64,000 nucleotides of DNA from Galbibacter sp035306585 (GCF_035306585.1 NZ_DATGNU010000077.1:48002-112001), one strand, 5' to 3'. Shown: positions 52,840 through 61,789, counted from the first letter of the stretch. The notes: a model not told the origin generated them from the sequence alone. Numbers and translations: made by a program.

Positions 52840-53853
52840 TCATTTTCTAATAAAGTCTGAAATTAAAAAACTGATTGCTTTTCCTATTTGAAACCTATCT
52901 TGATCGTCATGCAATGGTGATCCTTCACAAATATGTAAGTAAGCCACATTTTTATGGCTACCAGCTTTGTAGACCATCTCTCGAAGGTGATTTAAATGAA
53001 AACCAGAATTACTTTGAGCGCTACTAGGAGCATGTACAATACTATCCATATCCACTTCAATTCCAAATTTAGTATTCTTTACAAATTCGATAGCTTCTTT
53101 TAACTCAAAATTAAATTCTTTTTCTTTACGAACGAAAAGTTCTTCAAAAGTGCTAAAGCGAATCCTTCTCTCAGCCTTAAGACTTTTATGGACCTTTTTG
53201 GGGCTGTAATTCTCCTGCATACCCATTATATAATAATGGTGTAGGAACCCTTCTTTAAAAGCATACCTAAACGCATTCCCACTATGACGCCCTTCACGTT
53301 TTCTAAAATCACTATGCGCATCAATATTTAGGCAATTAACAGCAGCATTTTGTGCTAAAGCGGTCCCCTTAATCATTCCATAGGCATTGTTATGCCCACC
53401 ACCGATGGCAATTGGGATTTTTCCACATTGCACAATTAGTCGGATTAGATCAGTAACCTCGGTGTCGATGTAGGCGGTGAGTTCCCGAGCCTTCTCAACC
53501 CTTTCTCCTAAGGGGGTTTTGTCAATTTCCCGTAATTCTTCTTCAAAATCCATATGACCTAGTAGCAACACCTCTTTACCTTTTACAAATTTATTGTTCT
53601 GTATGTTTAATAGGAAAGGTAAACAAGATTGCCAAGCACCACGAGTTCCTGGTTTGCCAAAATTCCCAATGACCCCTATATCTTCTGGAATTCCGAAAAG
53701 TACATATTTTGCATTGGATTCTAATAAAGCAACCTCAAGTGGATCATCTTTGGATAAGAGTTTTATATGTTCACCAAACTTGCCTTCACCTTTTCTTACC
53801 TGGATATAAGAGGTGATTTTTTGAAGGTCATAGATTACTAATCTTGAATGCAT
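52840..53853 (-). CDS. Arginase/formimidoylglutamase family ureohydrolase
   Basis: This 337-residue member of the ureohydrolase superfamily shows the binuclear metal motifs GGGHNNAYG, NIDAHSDFRKREGRHSGN and GIEVDMDSIVHAPSS, which carry the His and Asp ligands. The length and the N-terminal part fit the group often annotated as formimidoylglutamase (HutG-like) in flavobacteria. No other histidine-degradation gene lies nearby, so arginase or agmatinase activity is equally open. It converges with ettA. Confidence 0.85.
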   Translation of the reverse strand: MHSRLVIYDLQKITSYIQVRKGEGKFGEHIKLLSKDDPLEVALLESNAKYVLFGIPEDIGVIGNFGKPGTRGAWQSCLPFLLNIQNNKFVKGKEVLLLGHMDFEEELREIDKTPLGERVEKARELTAYIDTEVTDLIRLIVQCGKIPIAIGGGHNNAYGMIKGTALAQNAAVNCLNIDAHSDFRKREGRHSGNAFRYAFKEGFLHHYYIMGMQENYSPKKVHKSLKAERRIRFSTFEELFVRKEKEFNFELKEAIEFVKNTKFGIEVDMDSIVHAPSSAQSNSGFHLNHLREMVYKAGSHKNVAYLHICEGSPLHDDQDRFQIGKAISFLISDFIRK

Positions 53854-53985
53854 ATTTTAAAATAATTGTTGGTTCGGCAAATGTAAATAATCTAAATTCA
53901 TTTTTGATTCGTATATACATTCGTAAAGCAATTTAAAAAAGTTTGATTAAATTGCTGAACCAAATTGTAAAAAAATAATGAGCTT

Positions 53986-54888
53986 ATGGCGGAAACAAAA
54001 AGTAATAATGGTTTAAAGGTCATTGCCGGTCTATTGGCTGTTGCTTTAATCGGGACCCTTATTTACACAGGTAGTTTGTACAAAAGTAAAAAGGACACTA
54101 CCCAGAAATTAAATCAGGAGAAGAACTTGGTTATTGAAGATCTGAACAATTTAAAGTCAGACTACGACCGTGCAATCTCCGAAAATGAATCTACAAATGC
54201 TGAGCTTATTGAAGCCAGAAACAAAATTGCGGTTTATATTGATTCTGTTCAAAAAATGAAAGCTGATATCAGTGCTTTATCTCGCTACAGAAGACAAGTA
54301 AATCAACTGACAAAGGAAAGGGAATACCTACTTGCCCAAAACGATTCTTTAAGAGCTTCGAATACTTTGCTGGCTATGCAAAGAGATAGCACACAGGCTG
54401 CGCTAGCTGAGCAGTCAATGTTTACAGATTCATTAATTATGCAGAACACTCAATTGGCTAAGGTGGTTGAAACTGGAGCTTCATTGGGATTATCTAAATT
54501 CTCTGCAGAGGCGGTAAGAGAACGTAATAATGGAAAAATTGTTTCCGTTAGTAACAACAGAAGAGCGGATAAACTCAAGATTTGCTATACTGTAGGATCG
54601 AATAAAATTACAAAGCCAGGTGCAAAGCAATTTTATATTCAGGTAACTGATCCAACTGGAAATATCATCGGAGAGCGTGCAGTTGCTGCAAAGGAAGGCG
54701 ATGAGGTGAACGAATCAATTAGTGTTACTTATAGTAAAGCCTCTAGCTTTTATTATGAAAACACCGCGCTGGATGTTTGTGATTTTATAGACAAAAATGG
54801 TGCAGAGTTTCCTGAGGGAACTTATGGCGTTGTGGTTTATGACCAGAATTTAAAAGAATTGGGCTCAACTGAGTTCCAACTTAGATAA
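53986..54888 (+). CDS. Membrane-anchored coiled-coil protein of unknown function
   Basis: This 300-residue protein has one N-terminal membrane helix (about residues 9-28, GLKVIAGLLAVALIGTLIYTG). A long coiled coil follows (about residues 30-160, heptads such as KLNQEKNLVIEDLNNLKSD and LTKEREYLLAQNDSL), then a beta-rich C-terminal domain (from about residue 180: KLKICYTVGSNKITK, FYIQVTDPTGNIIGE, YGVVVYDQNLKELG). Similar proteins occur in flavobacteria and carry arbitrary names. The arrangement suggests a periplasmic spacer with a folded head, role unknown. A strong terminator follows at 54927-54954. Confidence 0.75.
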   Translation: MAETKSNNGLKVIAGLLAVALIGTLIYTGSLYKSKKDTTQKLNQEKNLVIEDLNNLKSDYDRAISENESTNAELIEARNKIAVYIDSVQKMKADISALSRYRRQVNQLTKEREYLLAQNDSLRASNTLLAMQRDSTQAALAEQSMFTDSLIMQNTQLAKVVETGASLGLSKFSAEAVRERNNGKIVSVSNNRRADKLKICYTVGSNKITKPGAKQFYIQVTDPTGNIIGERAVAAKEGDEVNESISVTYSKASSFYYENTALDVCDFIDKNGAEFPEGTYGVVVYDQNLKELGSTEFQLR

Positions 54889-54926
54889 GGTACTAACTAA
54901 CCAATCAACCTTATTGATTAAAGAAG

Positions 54927-54954
54927 CCGTCTCAATACTGAGGCGGTTTTTTTT
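54927..54954 (+). terminator. Intrinsic terminator
   Basis: CCGTCTCA (54927-54934), loop ATAC, TGAGGCGG (54939-54946) form an 8-bp stem with one G-U pair, followed by eight T. It ends the coiled-coil protein transcript. Confidence 0.88.
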
Positions 54955-55024
54955 GCAATTTTCGGGAAAAGTGGTTGTAAAAACCTCATCCTTTCCATAT
55001 CTTTAAGAATTGATTATCAGCACT

Positions 55025-55195
55025 ATGGATATTGAATTTAAAGACTACAACCAACAACAAAACTGGCTTTTTCCTCCTTCAATTGAAGAATTAATTCCAC
55101 AGGAACATCCCGTACGGATTATAAGTTGGCTAAAATGGCATATACTCCATCAGTTTTCAAAATTATTATCCCTTAAGAAAAAAGAAATAAATTAG
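55025..55195 (+). pseudogene. Remnant of an IS1182-family transposase (N-terminal fragment)
   Basis: The frame begins MDIEFKDYNQQQNWLFPPS and continues IEELIPQEHPVRIIS, the characteristic N-terminus of IS1182-type DDE transposases (FK.Y.Q.Q..L.PPS...LIP..HPVRI). A complete enzyme has about 450-500 residues; here the similarity fades after about 55 residues and the frame ends. The gntK gene then begins on the opposite strand, overlapping by 4 bases. No DDE triad and no terminal repeats are visible. It is a decayed piece of a mobile element. Confidence 0.7.
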
Positions 55196-55698
55196 CCTAA
55201 TTGCTTAACAATGTCTTTAACTATATCGTCCGGACTAAGTCTCAAATTCACTTTTATGGCATTTTGCGGGGGTTCAAGGGTGTCAAATTGTGATTTGAGT
55301 AAAGAAGCAGGCATAAAGTGAGCCTTTCGCTGGGTAAGCCTTGTTTGAATGGTTTGGAAATCTCCTTCTAAATAAACCATTTGTAATTGATCTTCAATGT
55401 CTTTTCGAAGTAGATCACGATACGATTTTTTCAAAGCGGAACAGGCAATAATGCAGGACTGTTGTTTGCTTAAGTGCTGCAGTGCGAAATCGTGGATTGC
55501 TGCCAACCATCCCGCTCTATCATGATCATTTAGAGGATGTCCAGCTTTCATCTTTTCTTTATTTTCCTTTGGATGGAAATCATCCCCATCATAAAATTCG
55601 ATTGATAATTCTTTTGAGAGTAACTTTCCAATAGTTGATTTTCCTGAGCCAGAAACTCCCATGATAATAATAACAACGGCTGTTTTTTGGTTATTCAT
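55192..55698 (-). CDS. gntK: Gluconokinase
   Basis: This 168-residue P-loop kinase phosphorylates gluconate to 6-phosphogluconate. Walker A is MGVSGSGKSTIG (about residues 14-25), followed by the FYDGDDFHPKENKEKM substrate loop and the GHPLNDHDRAGWL segment typical of GntK. ACSALKKSYRD and the YLEGDF strand follow, and HFMPASLLKSQFDTLEPP completes the family signature. The start overlaps the end of miaA by 8 bases. No gluconate transporter or dehydratase lies nearby. Confidence 0.92.
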   Translation of the reverse strand: MNNQKTAVVIIIMGVSGSGKSTIGKLLSKELSIEFYDGDDFHPKENKEKMKAGHPLNDHDRAGWLAAIHDFALQHLSKQQSCIIACSALKKSYRDLLRKDIEDQLQMVYLEGDFQTIQTRLTQRKAHFMPASLLKSQFDTLEPPQNAIKVNLRLSPDDIVKDIVKQLG

Positions 55699-56608
55699 AG
55701 TTTTTTAAAATCTCGGTTAACTTATTAATGATTTGTCCATAGGGCGTTTGATAGTCAAACCAATGAATATTTTGCTCCTTCTTAAGCCAAGTGATTTGGC
55801 GTTTGGCAAATCTTCTGGTGTTTTTTTTAATTTCGGATACCGCAAACTCATAGGATACATTTCCATCGATATATTCGAATAATTCTTTATAACCAACAGT
55901 TTGAAGGGCATTTAATTGTCGATACTTATAAAGGGATCGCACTTCATCTAACAGACCATGATCCATCATTAGATCGACACGTTTATTGATTCTTTCGTAC
56001 ATCACGGCGCGATCTGCAGTAAGACCTATTTGAATGGTGTTGAACAAGCGTTGGGGTTTACCTTGGTTTAAATAGGATGAAAATGTTCTGTTAGTACCAA
56101 GACAAACCTCTAAAGCTCTTATAAGTCGATGGGGGTTCTGAAGATCTATGGAAGCATAGGAGATAGGATCAAGTGATTGAAGCTGACTTTGTAACGCCTC
56201 AATACCGTTCTCTTGAAGCCTTAGGTTTAATTCCATTCGAATCCCCGGATCTACCTTTGGAAAATGATCTAATCCTTCAATAACCGCTTTATTGTAGAGA
56301 CCACTGCCTCCTGCCATCACAACTACCTGGTGAGAGGCAAAGAGCTCTTTTAAACGTACTATGGCCTGCTTTTCAAAATCACCTACCGAATAGGGATCCT
56401 GAATACTGATATGCTGAATAAAATGGTGCTTTACAGTTTGTAATTCAATAGGGTCTGGAACGGCTGTTCCTATATACATTTCTTTGTAAAACTGTCTTGA
56501 ATCCGAGGAAAGAATCTCAGTGTTAAAATATTTTGCGACAGCAATTGCTAGAGCTGTCTTTCCGATGGCCGTAGGACCGACTATTGTTATGAGAGTTTTA
56601 TGCTTCAT
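55691..56608 (-). CDS. miaA: tRNA dimethylallyltransferase
   Basis: This 305-residue enzyme adds a dimethylallyl group to A37 of tRNAs that read codons beginning with U. Visible are the P-loop GPTAIGKTALAIAVA, SSDSRQFYKEMYIGTA, GGSGLYNKAVIEGLD, and the tRNA-binding PHRLIRALEV region. The C-terminal NTRRFAKRQITWLK is conserved. The gene overlaps the ion channel upstream by 11 bases and gntK downstream by 8 bases, so the three form a tight operon. Confidence 0.95.
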   Translation of the reverse strand: MKHKTLITIVGPTAIGKTALAIAVAKYFNTEILSSDSRQFYKEMYIGTAVPDPIELQTVKHHFIQHISIQDPYSVGDFEKQAIVRLKELFASHQVVVMAGGSGLYNKAVIEGLDHFPKVDPGIRMELNLRLQENGIEALQSQLQSLDPISYASIDLQNPHRLIRALEVCLGTNRTFSSYLNQGKPQRLFNTIQIGLTADRAVMYERINKRVDLMMDHGLLDEVRSLYKYRQLNALQTVGYKELFEYIDGNVSYEFAVSEIKKNTRRFAKRQITWLKKEQNIHWFDYQTPYGQIINKLTEILKNYE

Positions 56609-57437
56609 TTAAATAATTTCCGCAATTGTAACAAAACTTAGCATGGTCATTATGGTTCTGCGCATTGCAATTTGGACACGCTTGCGTATTGGTGTGAATT
56701 TTATAAAATTTGTTTTGTTTGTAAAATTCAGCAGAAACTATTCCTGTTGGTACTGCAATTATTCCGTAACCCATCACCATAACAATTGCAGCAATGGTTT
56801 GCCCCAGCGCTGTTAAAGGTACGATATCGCCATAACCAACTGTAGTCATTGTAATAATGGTCCAATAAATCCCCTTTGGTATACTGATGAAACCAGCTTC
56901 TTTTCCTTCAATTAAATACATTACAGTACCAATAATTACAGATAAAACTACAATAGTAAAGATGAATACTGTAATTTTTGTCCTACTGTTCCAAAGTGCT
57001 TCTTTTAGTTTTCTTGCCTCCCCGATAAACTTAACCATCTTCAGTATCCTAAATAGTCTTAGTAAACGAATTGCTCTGATCACTATTAAAACCTGAGATC
57101 CCGGAAATATAAAAGATAAATAGAGTGGGATTGTGGAGAGTAGGTCCACGATCCCATAAAAACTAAAAACATACTTCAATGGTTTGTTGATACTTAAGAA
57201 CCTTGCGATGTATTCAATGCTGAACAGAATGGTAATTATCCATTCGGCGACATATAAGATCTGATGAAATTGATGATCAAAAGATTCTACACTCTCCAAC
57301 ACCACTAAAATAATACTGATAAGTATTAATCCTATCAGAGCAATATCAAACCATTTTCCTTCAGGGGTATCGGCTTCATATATAATTTCATGAAGCTTCG
57401 CTTTCCAATTTATAAAGTAGTCCTTATTTTCTCTCAT
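56598..57437 (-). CDS. Voltage-gated-type potassium channel with C-terminal zinc ribbon
   Basis: This 279-residue ion channel of the Kv/KvAP-like type has six membrane helices. The S4 voltage sensor has regularly spaced arginines (VIRAIRLLRLFRIL), and the pore has TTVGYGDIVP, the K+ selectivity filter GYGD. After S6 (AIVMVMGYGIIAVPTGI) a cytoplasmic tail ends in a double CxxC zinc ribbon, CPNCNAQNHNDHAKFCYNCG. Its start overlaps nothing, but its end overlaps miaA by 11 bases. Potassium selectivity is inferred from the filter. Confidence 0.9.
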   Translation of the reverse strand: MRENKDYFINWKAKLHEIIYEADTPEGKWFDIALIGLILISIILVVLESVESFDHQFHQILYVAEWIITILFSIEYIARFLSINKPLKYVFSFYGIVDLLSTIPLYLSFIFPGSQVLIVIRAIRLLRLFRILKMVKFIGEARKLKEALWNSRTKITVFIFTIVVLSVIIGTVMYLIEGKEAGFISIPKGIYWTIITMTTVGYGDIVPLTALGQTIAAIVMVMGYGIIAVPTGIVSAEFYKQNKFYKIHTNTQACPNCNAQNHNDHAKFCYNCGNYLNEA

Positions 57438-57490
57438 ATTTTGCTAGTTGCAGTTCTAGGCCGTGTTTTTAGGTAAAAAGAGCAGAAAAC

Positions 57491-58837
57491 TTAATGGGTT
57501 ATCTTTTGGGTTTCAAGTTGAACTATTTTAAGATTTGGTTTCTTCCTCAAATACTGCTCAATATAATAACGAACTATTTTCGAATCTTCTATAGGCGTAA
57601 TAATGGACTGTAAGATCTCTAGGTTATTAAGCTGATGGTTCAGTTCAAAAAACCCATAACCTTTCAACTTGTCTTTTATAAATAGGATAACACTTTGTTC
57701 GTTGATTGATCGTCCTTTATCAACTATAGCAAAACTACCCTTTGACAAGCTATATTGGTGAATAGCCTTTCGAACTCGTTTATTGTAAGCTTTAAGCTCA
57801 TCTTGATTCTGCAGACTTTGTTGCCCAATTTGTCCAGCAGCATTGTCGTTATAATGCAACTCGAATTCAGTCAATATTTCCTGCTGCACCTTTATAGCCT
57901 GATTGTAATTTACAAAATTGAGGATGCTTGTTTGATCCAGGTCAAACTTATCCACAATAAGTCGTAAGGGTGAATTATCTTCCTTCTCTAGATACAAAGC
58001 ATGGGTAAATTTTTGTTTTCTCTTTGAATTATACCTCGGTTTATTACCATGGGATTCCTGAATTTCTTTTAGCTGTGCAATTAAAACATTTCCAGTTAAG
58101 TCAAAACTAACTTTTCTAACTTCCTTTTGAATCTTTCGATTCTTAGGTGCACTGTTGATAAATATCTTATTAACCTTTTTACGAATATTGCTGCTTTTTG
58201 ATAGATAAATCAATTCTCCATCTATATTATACATATAAAACACCCCTGTTTCACTTGGAAGACGCTCTACAATTTCAATAAGCCTAGGGTTGAGCTGTCC
58301 TACTTGTTCTTGACGTATGTTGTTTTGGACTATTTTTTTATGAACATCCTTTGATAAGAGGAGTTTAAATAATTTAACAGTGGCTATCGCATCACCATTG
58401 GCACGGTGCCTGTCACTCACTGGAATACCAAGGGCACGAACTAGTTTTCCTAAACTATATGAGGGTTGTTCAGGTAGTAGCTCTTTAGATAACTCTACCG
58501 TACAAAGAGATTTACGCTGGTAATCATAACCGAGTCTTCTAAATTCGGTTTGCAAGATCCTATAATCAAACTGTGCATTATGTGCCACCAAAGTACAATC
58601 TTCGGTGATTTCTATAATTCGCTTGGCTACCTCATAGAACTTTGGTGCTGATCGAAGCATTTGGTTATTGATACCCGTGAGTTTGACAACAAATGGCTGA
58701 ATTTCTTTTTCTGGATTAATTAGGCTAATAAACTGATCATCCACTTTATGGCCGTCAAACCTATAAATTGCAATCTCTGTAATTCCTTCTTCATCGTATT
58801 TCCCTCCTGTGGTTTCTATATCGAGTACGGCATACAT
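57491..58837 (-). CDS. DEDD exonuclease fused to a GIY-YIG-like domain (DnaQ/UvrC-type)
   Basis: This 448-residue protein has an N-terminal 3'-5' exonuclease domain of the DnaQ type: DIETTGG (ExoI), VAHNAQFDYRIL (ExoII) and HRANGDAIATVKL (ExoIII), to about residue 170. A GIY-YIG-like domain follows at about residue 195-275 (ETGVFYMYNIDGELIYLSKSSNIRKKV) in which the motif reads GVF...YLS, so it is degenerate. A helical C-terminal part of about 170 residues is not recognised. Such fusions are often annotated as DNA polymerase III epsilon-like; they are separate repair or processing exonucleases. Confidence 0.88.
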   Translation of the reverse strand: MYAVLDIETTGGKYDEEGITEIAIYRFDGHKVDDQFISLINPEKEIQPFVVKLTGINNQMLRSAPKFYEVAKRIIEITEDCTLVAHNAQFDYRILQTEFRRLGYDYQRKSLCTVELSKELLPEQPSYSLGKLVRALGIPVSDRHRANGDAIATVKLFKLLLSKDVHKKIVQNNIRQEQVGQLNPRLIEIVERLPSETGVFYMYNIDGELIYLSKSSNIRKKVNKIFINSAPKNRKIQKEVRKVSFDLTGNVLIAQLKEIQESHGNKPRYNSKRKQKFTHALYLEKEDNSPLRLIVDKFDLDQTSILNFVNYNQAIKVQQEILTEFELHYNDNAAGQIGQQSLQNQDELKAYNKRVRKAIHQYSLSKGSFAIVDKGRSINEQSVILFIKDKLKGYGFFELNHQLNNLEILQSIITPIEDSKIVRYYIEQYLRKKPNLKIVQLETQKITH

Positions 58838-58879
58838 TGTTTTACATACGTTTTAGGTGAAATTTTTAAAAGCTGGTTT

Positions 58880-59554
58880 TTAGTTGTAATTCCTTGATCC
58901 GAAAATGTGACTGCCAATGCGCACCATAGTACTACCACATTGGATGGCGATCTTATAATCGCCACTCATTCCCATGGATCGTACAGTTAATTCAAAGTTT
59001 TCCGTTTTGGGATAGGTGCTTTTTAGGGATTCAAAAATAGTATTTAAGTGGCTAAATTCTTGTGCTATCTGCTTAGTATCTTGGGTAAAGGTGGCCATTC
59101 CCATTAAACCAACAACCTTAACTGCCTGGAGTTTTTTAAAGGTATCACTAGCAATAAGATCCTCTAACTCTTCGGTTTTCAACCCAAACTTCGTTTCCTC
59201 TTCTGCTATGCGAACCTGTAGTAGACAGGAGATAACCCGATCAACCTTTAAGGCTTGTTTATTAATTTCTTTAAGTAATTTAAGACTGTCAACCCCGTGA
59301 ATTAGGCTGACAAAGGGAGCCATATACTTGACCTTATTTCGTTGCAAATGACCAATCATATGCCACTGTATATCCTTTGGCAATTGTTCCCATTTATCCA
59401 CCATTTCTTGAACCTTATTCTCGCCAAAGACCCGCTGGCCAGCTAGATAGGCTTGCATGATCTCTTCTTTACTTTTAGTTTTTGATACAGCAACTAGATT
59501 CACATGCTCCGGGAGGGATTCTTTAATATTAAGCAATCGTTGTTTTATATTCAT
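58880..59554 (-). CDS. YggS family PLP-binding protein
   Basis: This 224-residue fold-type III PLP protein (YggS/PROSC, PLPHP) acts in pyridoxal phosphate homeostasis. The PLP Lys is in LVAVSKTKS near residue 26, and RVFGENKVQEM, WHMIGHLQRNKVKYM, GLMGMATF and LSMGMSGDYKIAI-like SMGMSGDY segments match the family. No membrane helix or signal peptide is seen. It lies between the exonuclease gene and xerD on the same strand. Confidence 0.94.
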   Translation of the reverse strand: MNIKQRLLNIKESLPEHVNLVAVSKTKSKEEIMQAYLAGQRVFGENKVQEMVDKWEQLPKDIQWHMIGHLQRNKVKYMAPFVSLIHGVDSLKLLKEINKQALKVDRVISCLLQVRIAEEETKFGLKTEELEDLIASDTFKKLQAVKVVGLMGMATFTQDTKQIAQEFSHLNTIFESLKSTYPKTENFELTVRSMGMSGDYKIAIQCGSTMVRIGSHIFGSRNYN

Positions 59555-59652
59555 ATTCCTGCAAAACTTATCTAGGCTAAAAGTAAGTATTTCTTTCTAG
59601 ATTCACCTTCAAATACATAAAGAACTTGTGAAACTAGCGCCCATGAGAACCC

Positions 59653-60555
59653 TTAATAATCATTCCTTGGGTGATGCTTTGAAATGACATCGGCTAAATC
59701 CTTCTGATTTAAATGCATATAAATTTCGGTAGTAGTAATGCTTTGATGCCCTAGCATTTGTTGAATGGCCCTTAAATCAGCTCCATTTTGAAGTAGGTGA
59801 GTGGCAAAGGAATGTCTAAAGGTGTGTGGACTGATGTTTTTTTTGAGTTCGGCCTTCTTAGCGGCGTTCTTGATAATGGTAAAGAGCATTGCTCGGGTTA
59901 ATTGCGCCCCTCTTCGGTTTAAAAATAGAAAATCCTCATGTCCCTTTTTGATGGAAATATGTGATCTAATTTTATTTTTATAAATGGTTATATACTTTAT
60001 AGCGGTAGGAGCAATAGGAACAAAGCGTTGTTTGTTACCTTTTCCTTGCACTCGAATAAAACCTTCTTCAAAATACAATTCTGAAATTTTCAGACTGATT
60101 AGTTCTGTCGCTCTGAGTCCACAACTGTATAAGGTTTCTAGCATACAGCGGTTTCGCTCCCCTTCAGGAGTGCTTAAATCAATGCTTGAAATAAGAAGAT
60201 CTATTTCATCAATTGACAGTACATTAGGTAGTTTTCTTCCTAACTTAGGTGTTTCGATAAGTGCCGTAGGATCATCCTTTCTGTAGTCTTCAAATATTAA
60301 GTAACTAAAAAAACTCTTCAAACCGGAAATTAATCTTGCTTGTGATCGTGCGCTAAGCGATTTAGTTACCTGGTAGATAAAATCATGAAGCGTATTTGGT
60401 TCAATATCAACAGGGGTATGTTGAAATTGATGCTGTTTGAGATAATTGACCAACTTCCAAATATCCAAACCATAACTTTCAACCGAATTTTCAGACAACC
60501 CTCTCTCTATTCTAAGATAATATTTATAGTCCGATATAGTTTGTTTCCAATCCAT
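59653..60555 (-). CDS. xerD: Tyrosine recombinase XerD
   Basis: This 300-residue tyrosine recombinase resolves chromosome dimers at dif with its XerC partner. The core-binding domain covers about residues 1-90. The catalytic domain has the first Arg in YSCGLRATEL, HTFRHSFATHLL (HxxR), LGHQSITTTEIYMHL with His and the nucleophilic Tyr. The length and lack of neighbouring phage genes support the housekeeping Xer role rather than a phage integrase. No dif-like site was identified in the window. It is divergent from the outer-membrane gene and followed at a distance by aroQ. Confidence 0.92.
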   Translation of the reverse strand: MDWKQTISDYKYYLRIERGLSENSVESYGLDIWKLVNYLKQHQFQHTPVDIEPNTLHDFIYQVTKSLSARSQARLISGLKSFFSYLIFEDYRKDDPTALIETPKLGRKLPNVLSIDEIDLLISSIDLSTPEGERNRCMLETLYSCGLRATELISLKISELYFEEGFIRVQGKGNKQRFVPIAPTAIKYITIYKNKIRSHISIKKGHEDFLFLNRRGAQLTRAMLFTIIKNAAKKAELKKNISPHTFRHSFATHLLQNGADLRAIQQMLGHQSITTTEIYMHLNQKDLADVISKHHPRNDY

Positions 60556-60686
60556 ACGGTAAAACTAAATATTATATTTAATTCTACCATTAACACTTGC
60601 GGTAATTGAATTATAGAAAACGGTGTATAAATCCTATCGCACTCAAATAAAGTTAAATGAGGGTTAAAGAATTCCCAAAATTTTTA

Positions 60687-60717
60687 TTGGAACAAGTAAG
60701 AATAATCTTTAGATTTG
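60687..60717 (+). promoter_or_regulatory. Bacteroidota-type promoter for the outer-membrane protein gene
   Basis: TTG at 60687-60689 and TAGATTTG at 60710-60717 are separated by 20 bases, an excellent match to the consensus. Transcription should start near 60724; the ATG is at 60743. Confidence 0.7.
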
Positions 60718-60742
60718 ATGGTTCATTTAAAACTCAACAATC

Positions 60743-61267
60743 ATGAAAAAATTATTAGTAACAGCAACATTTATCTTGGGCGCATGGCTTACTTCAAATG
60801 CACAATCAACAACCGCTAACCCTGCTTTATCAGAGGGAAGTTGGCTTGTAGAGGCCAATACCAATTTCGGAAGAGGACATACAGCCCACACTGGTTTTAG
60901 CCTTAATACTAGTGACAATAATACCATTTGGAATATCGGCTTTGAGGGTGGTTACTTCATTATGGATGATCTTGCACTTAAAGTTGGTCTTGGATATGGA
61001 GATAGCGACAATGCTGATGGACGTTTCTCCTATAAAGCAGGTGCAAAGTATTATATCGAATCTCAATTTCCAGTTCAAATAGATTTTAATGGAAGTAGTG
61101 GAGATAACTTCAGCCCATTATTCGTTGGGTTACAAGGAGGATATGCTTGGTTTGTAGCTGATAACATCTCTTTGGAACCAGGAGTAAGGTATGATATCGA
61201 TATCAATGATGATGCTGATAATTTCGGTGGTTTAGGTTTAAATGTAGGTTTCGCGCTTCATTTTTAA
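60743..61267 (+). CDS. Small outer-membrane beta-barrel protein (OmpW-like)
   Basis: This 174-residue exported protein has a signal peptide (residues 1-20, ending SNAQ). An eight-stranded barrel is likely, with alternating hydrophobic strands such as WLVEANTNFG, WNIGFEGGYF, LALKVGLGYG, LFVGLQGGYAW and LGLNVGFALHF. The last strand ends in Phe, as in outer-membrane barrels. It resembles the outer-membrane beta-barrel/OmpW families; the ligand is unknown. It is read from a good promoter at 60687-60717 and ends at a TTCG terminator. Confidence 0.8.
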   Translation: MKKLLVTATFILGAWLTSNAQSTTANPALSEGSWLVEANTNFGRGHTAHTGFSLNTSDNNTIWNIGFEGGYFIMDDLALKVGLGYGDSDNADGRFSYKAGAKYYIESQFPVQIDFNGSSGDNFSPLFVGLQGGYAWFVADNISLEPGVRYDIDINDDADNFGGLGLNVGFALHF

Positions 61268-61301
61268 ATGATAAAATCACAGAATTTTACAATTATAGAA
61301 T

Positions 61302-61326
61302 AAAAGAGGCTTCGGCCTCTTTTTTA
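61302..61326 (+). terminator. Intrinsic terminator with TTCG loop
   Basis: AAAAGAGGC (61302-61310), loop TTCG, and GCCTCTTTT (61315-61323), with more T to 61325. It ends the outer-membrane protein transcript, only about 10 bases before an ATG that could begin aroQ. Confidence 0.88.
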
Positions 61327-61375
61327 GTGGATAATGTTTAAATTTACACCAAAGGTCAAATTAAAATATAAGCTA

Positions 61376-61789
61376 TTGAAAATCACAATCATCAACGGTC
61401 CCAATTTAAATTTACTAGGTAAACGTGAACCCGAGATCTATGGATCTGAAACATTTGAAGATTACCTGCAAAGTTTAAAAGTAAAATACCCATCGGTATC
61501 CTTTGAATATTTTCAATCAAATGTTGAAGGCGAAATAGTTGATCGACTACATCAGGATGGTTTTCATGGGGATGGGATTATACTAAATGCCGGGGCGTAT
61601 ACACATACCTCCGTAGCCATTGGTGATGCTGTAAAAGGCATTAATACTCCTGTGGTGGAAGTTCATATCTCCAACACCTTTTCAAGAGAAGAGATACGGC
61701 ATCAGTCGTATATTTCAGCCAATGCAAAAGGGGTTATTCTTGGGTTTGGAATGCAGAGTTATGAATTAGCCTTGTTAAGTTTCCTTTAG
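61376..61789 (+). CDS. aroQ: 3-dehydroquinate dehydratase, type II
   Basis: This protein of about 137 residues dehydrates 3-dehydroquinate in the shikimate pathway. The catalytic Tyr is in NGPNLNLLGKREPEIYG; NAGAYTHTSVAIGDAV and the His of VEVHISNTFSREEIRHQSYIS complete the active site. TTG at 61376 gives the family N-terminus (KITIINGPNL). An in-frame ATG at 61334 would add 14 basic residues right behind the terminator and is less likely, but not excluded. A small gap separates it from the next gene. Confidence 0.9.
   Translation: MKITIINGPNLNLLGKREPEIYGSETFEDYLQSLKVKYPSVSFEYFQSNVEGEIVDRLHQDGFHGDGIILNAGAYTHTSVAIGDAVKGINTPVVEVHISNTFSREEIRHQSYISANAKGVILGFGMQSYELALLSFL

Noticed and set aside
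59653..60555. Integrase of a mobile island
   Set aside because: No phage, attachment site or cargo genes lie near; length and motifs fit chromosomal XerD.
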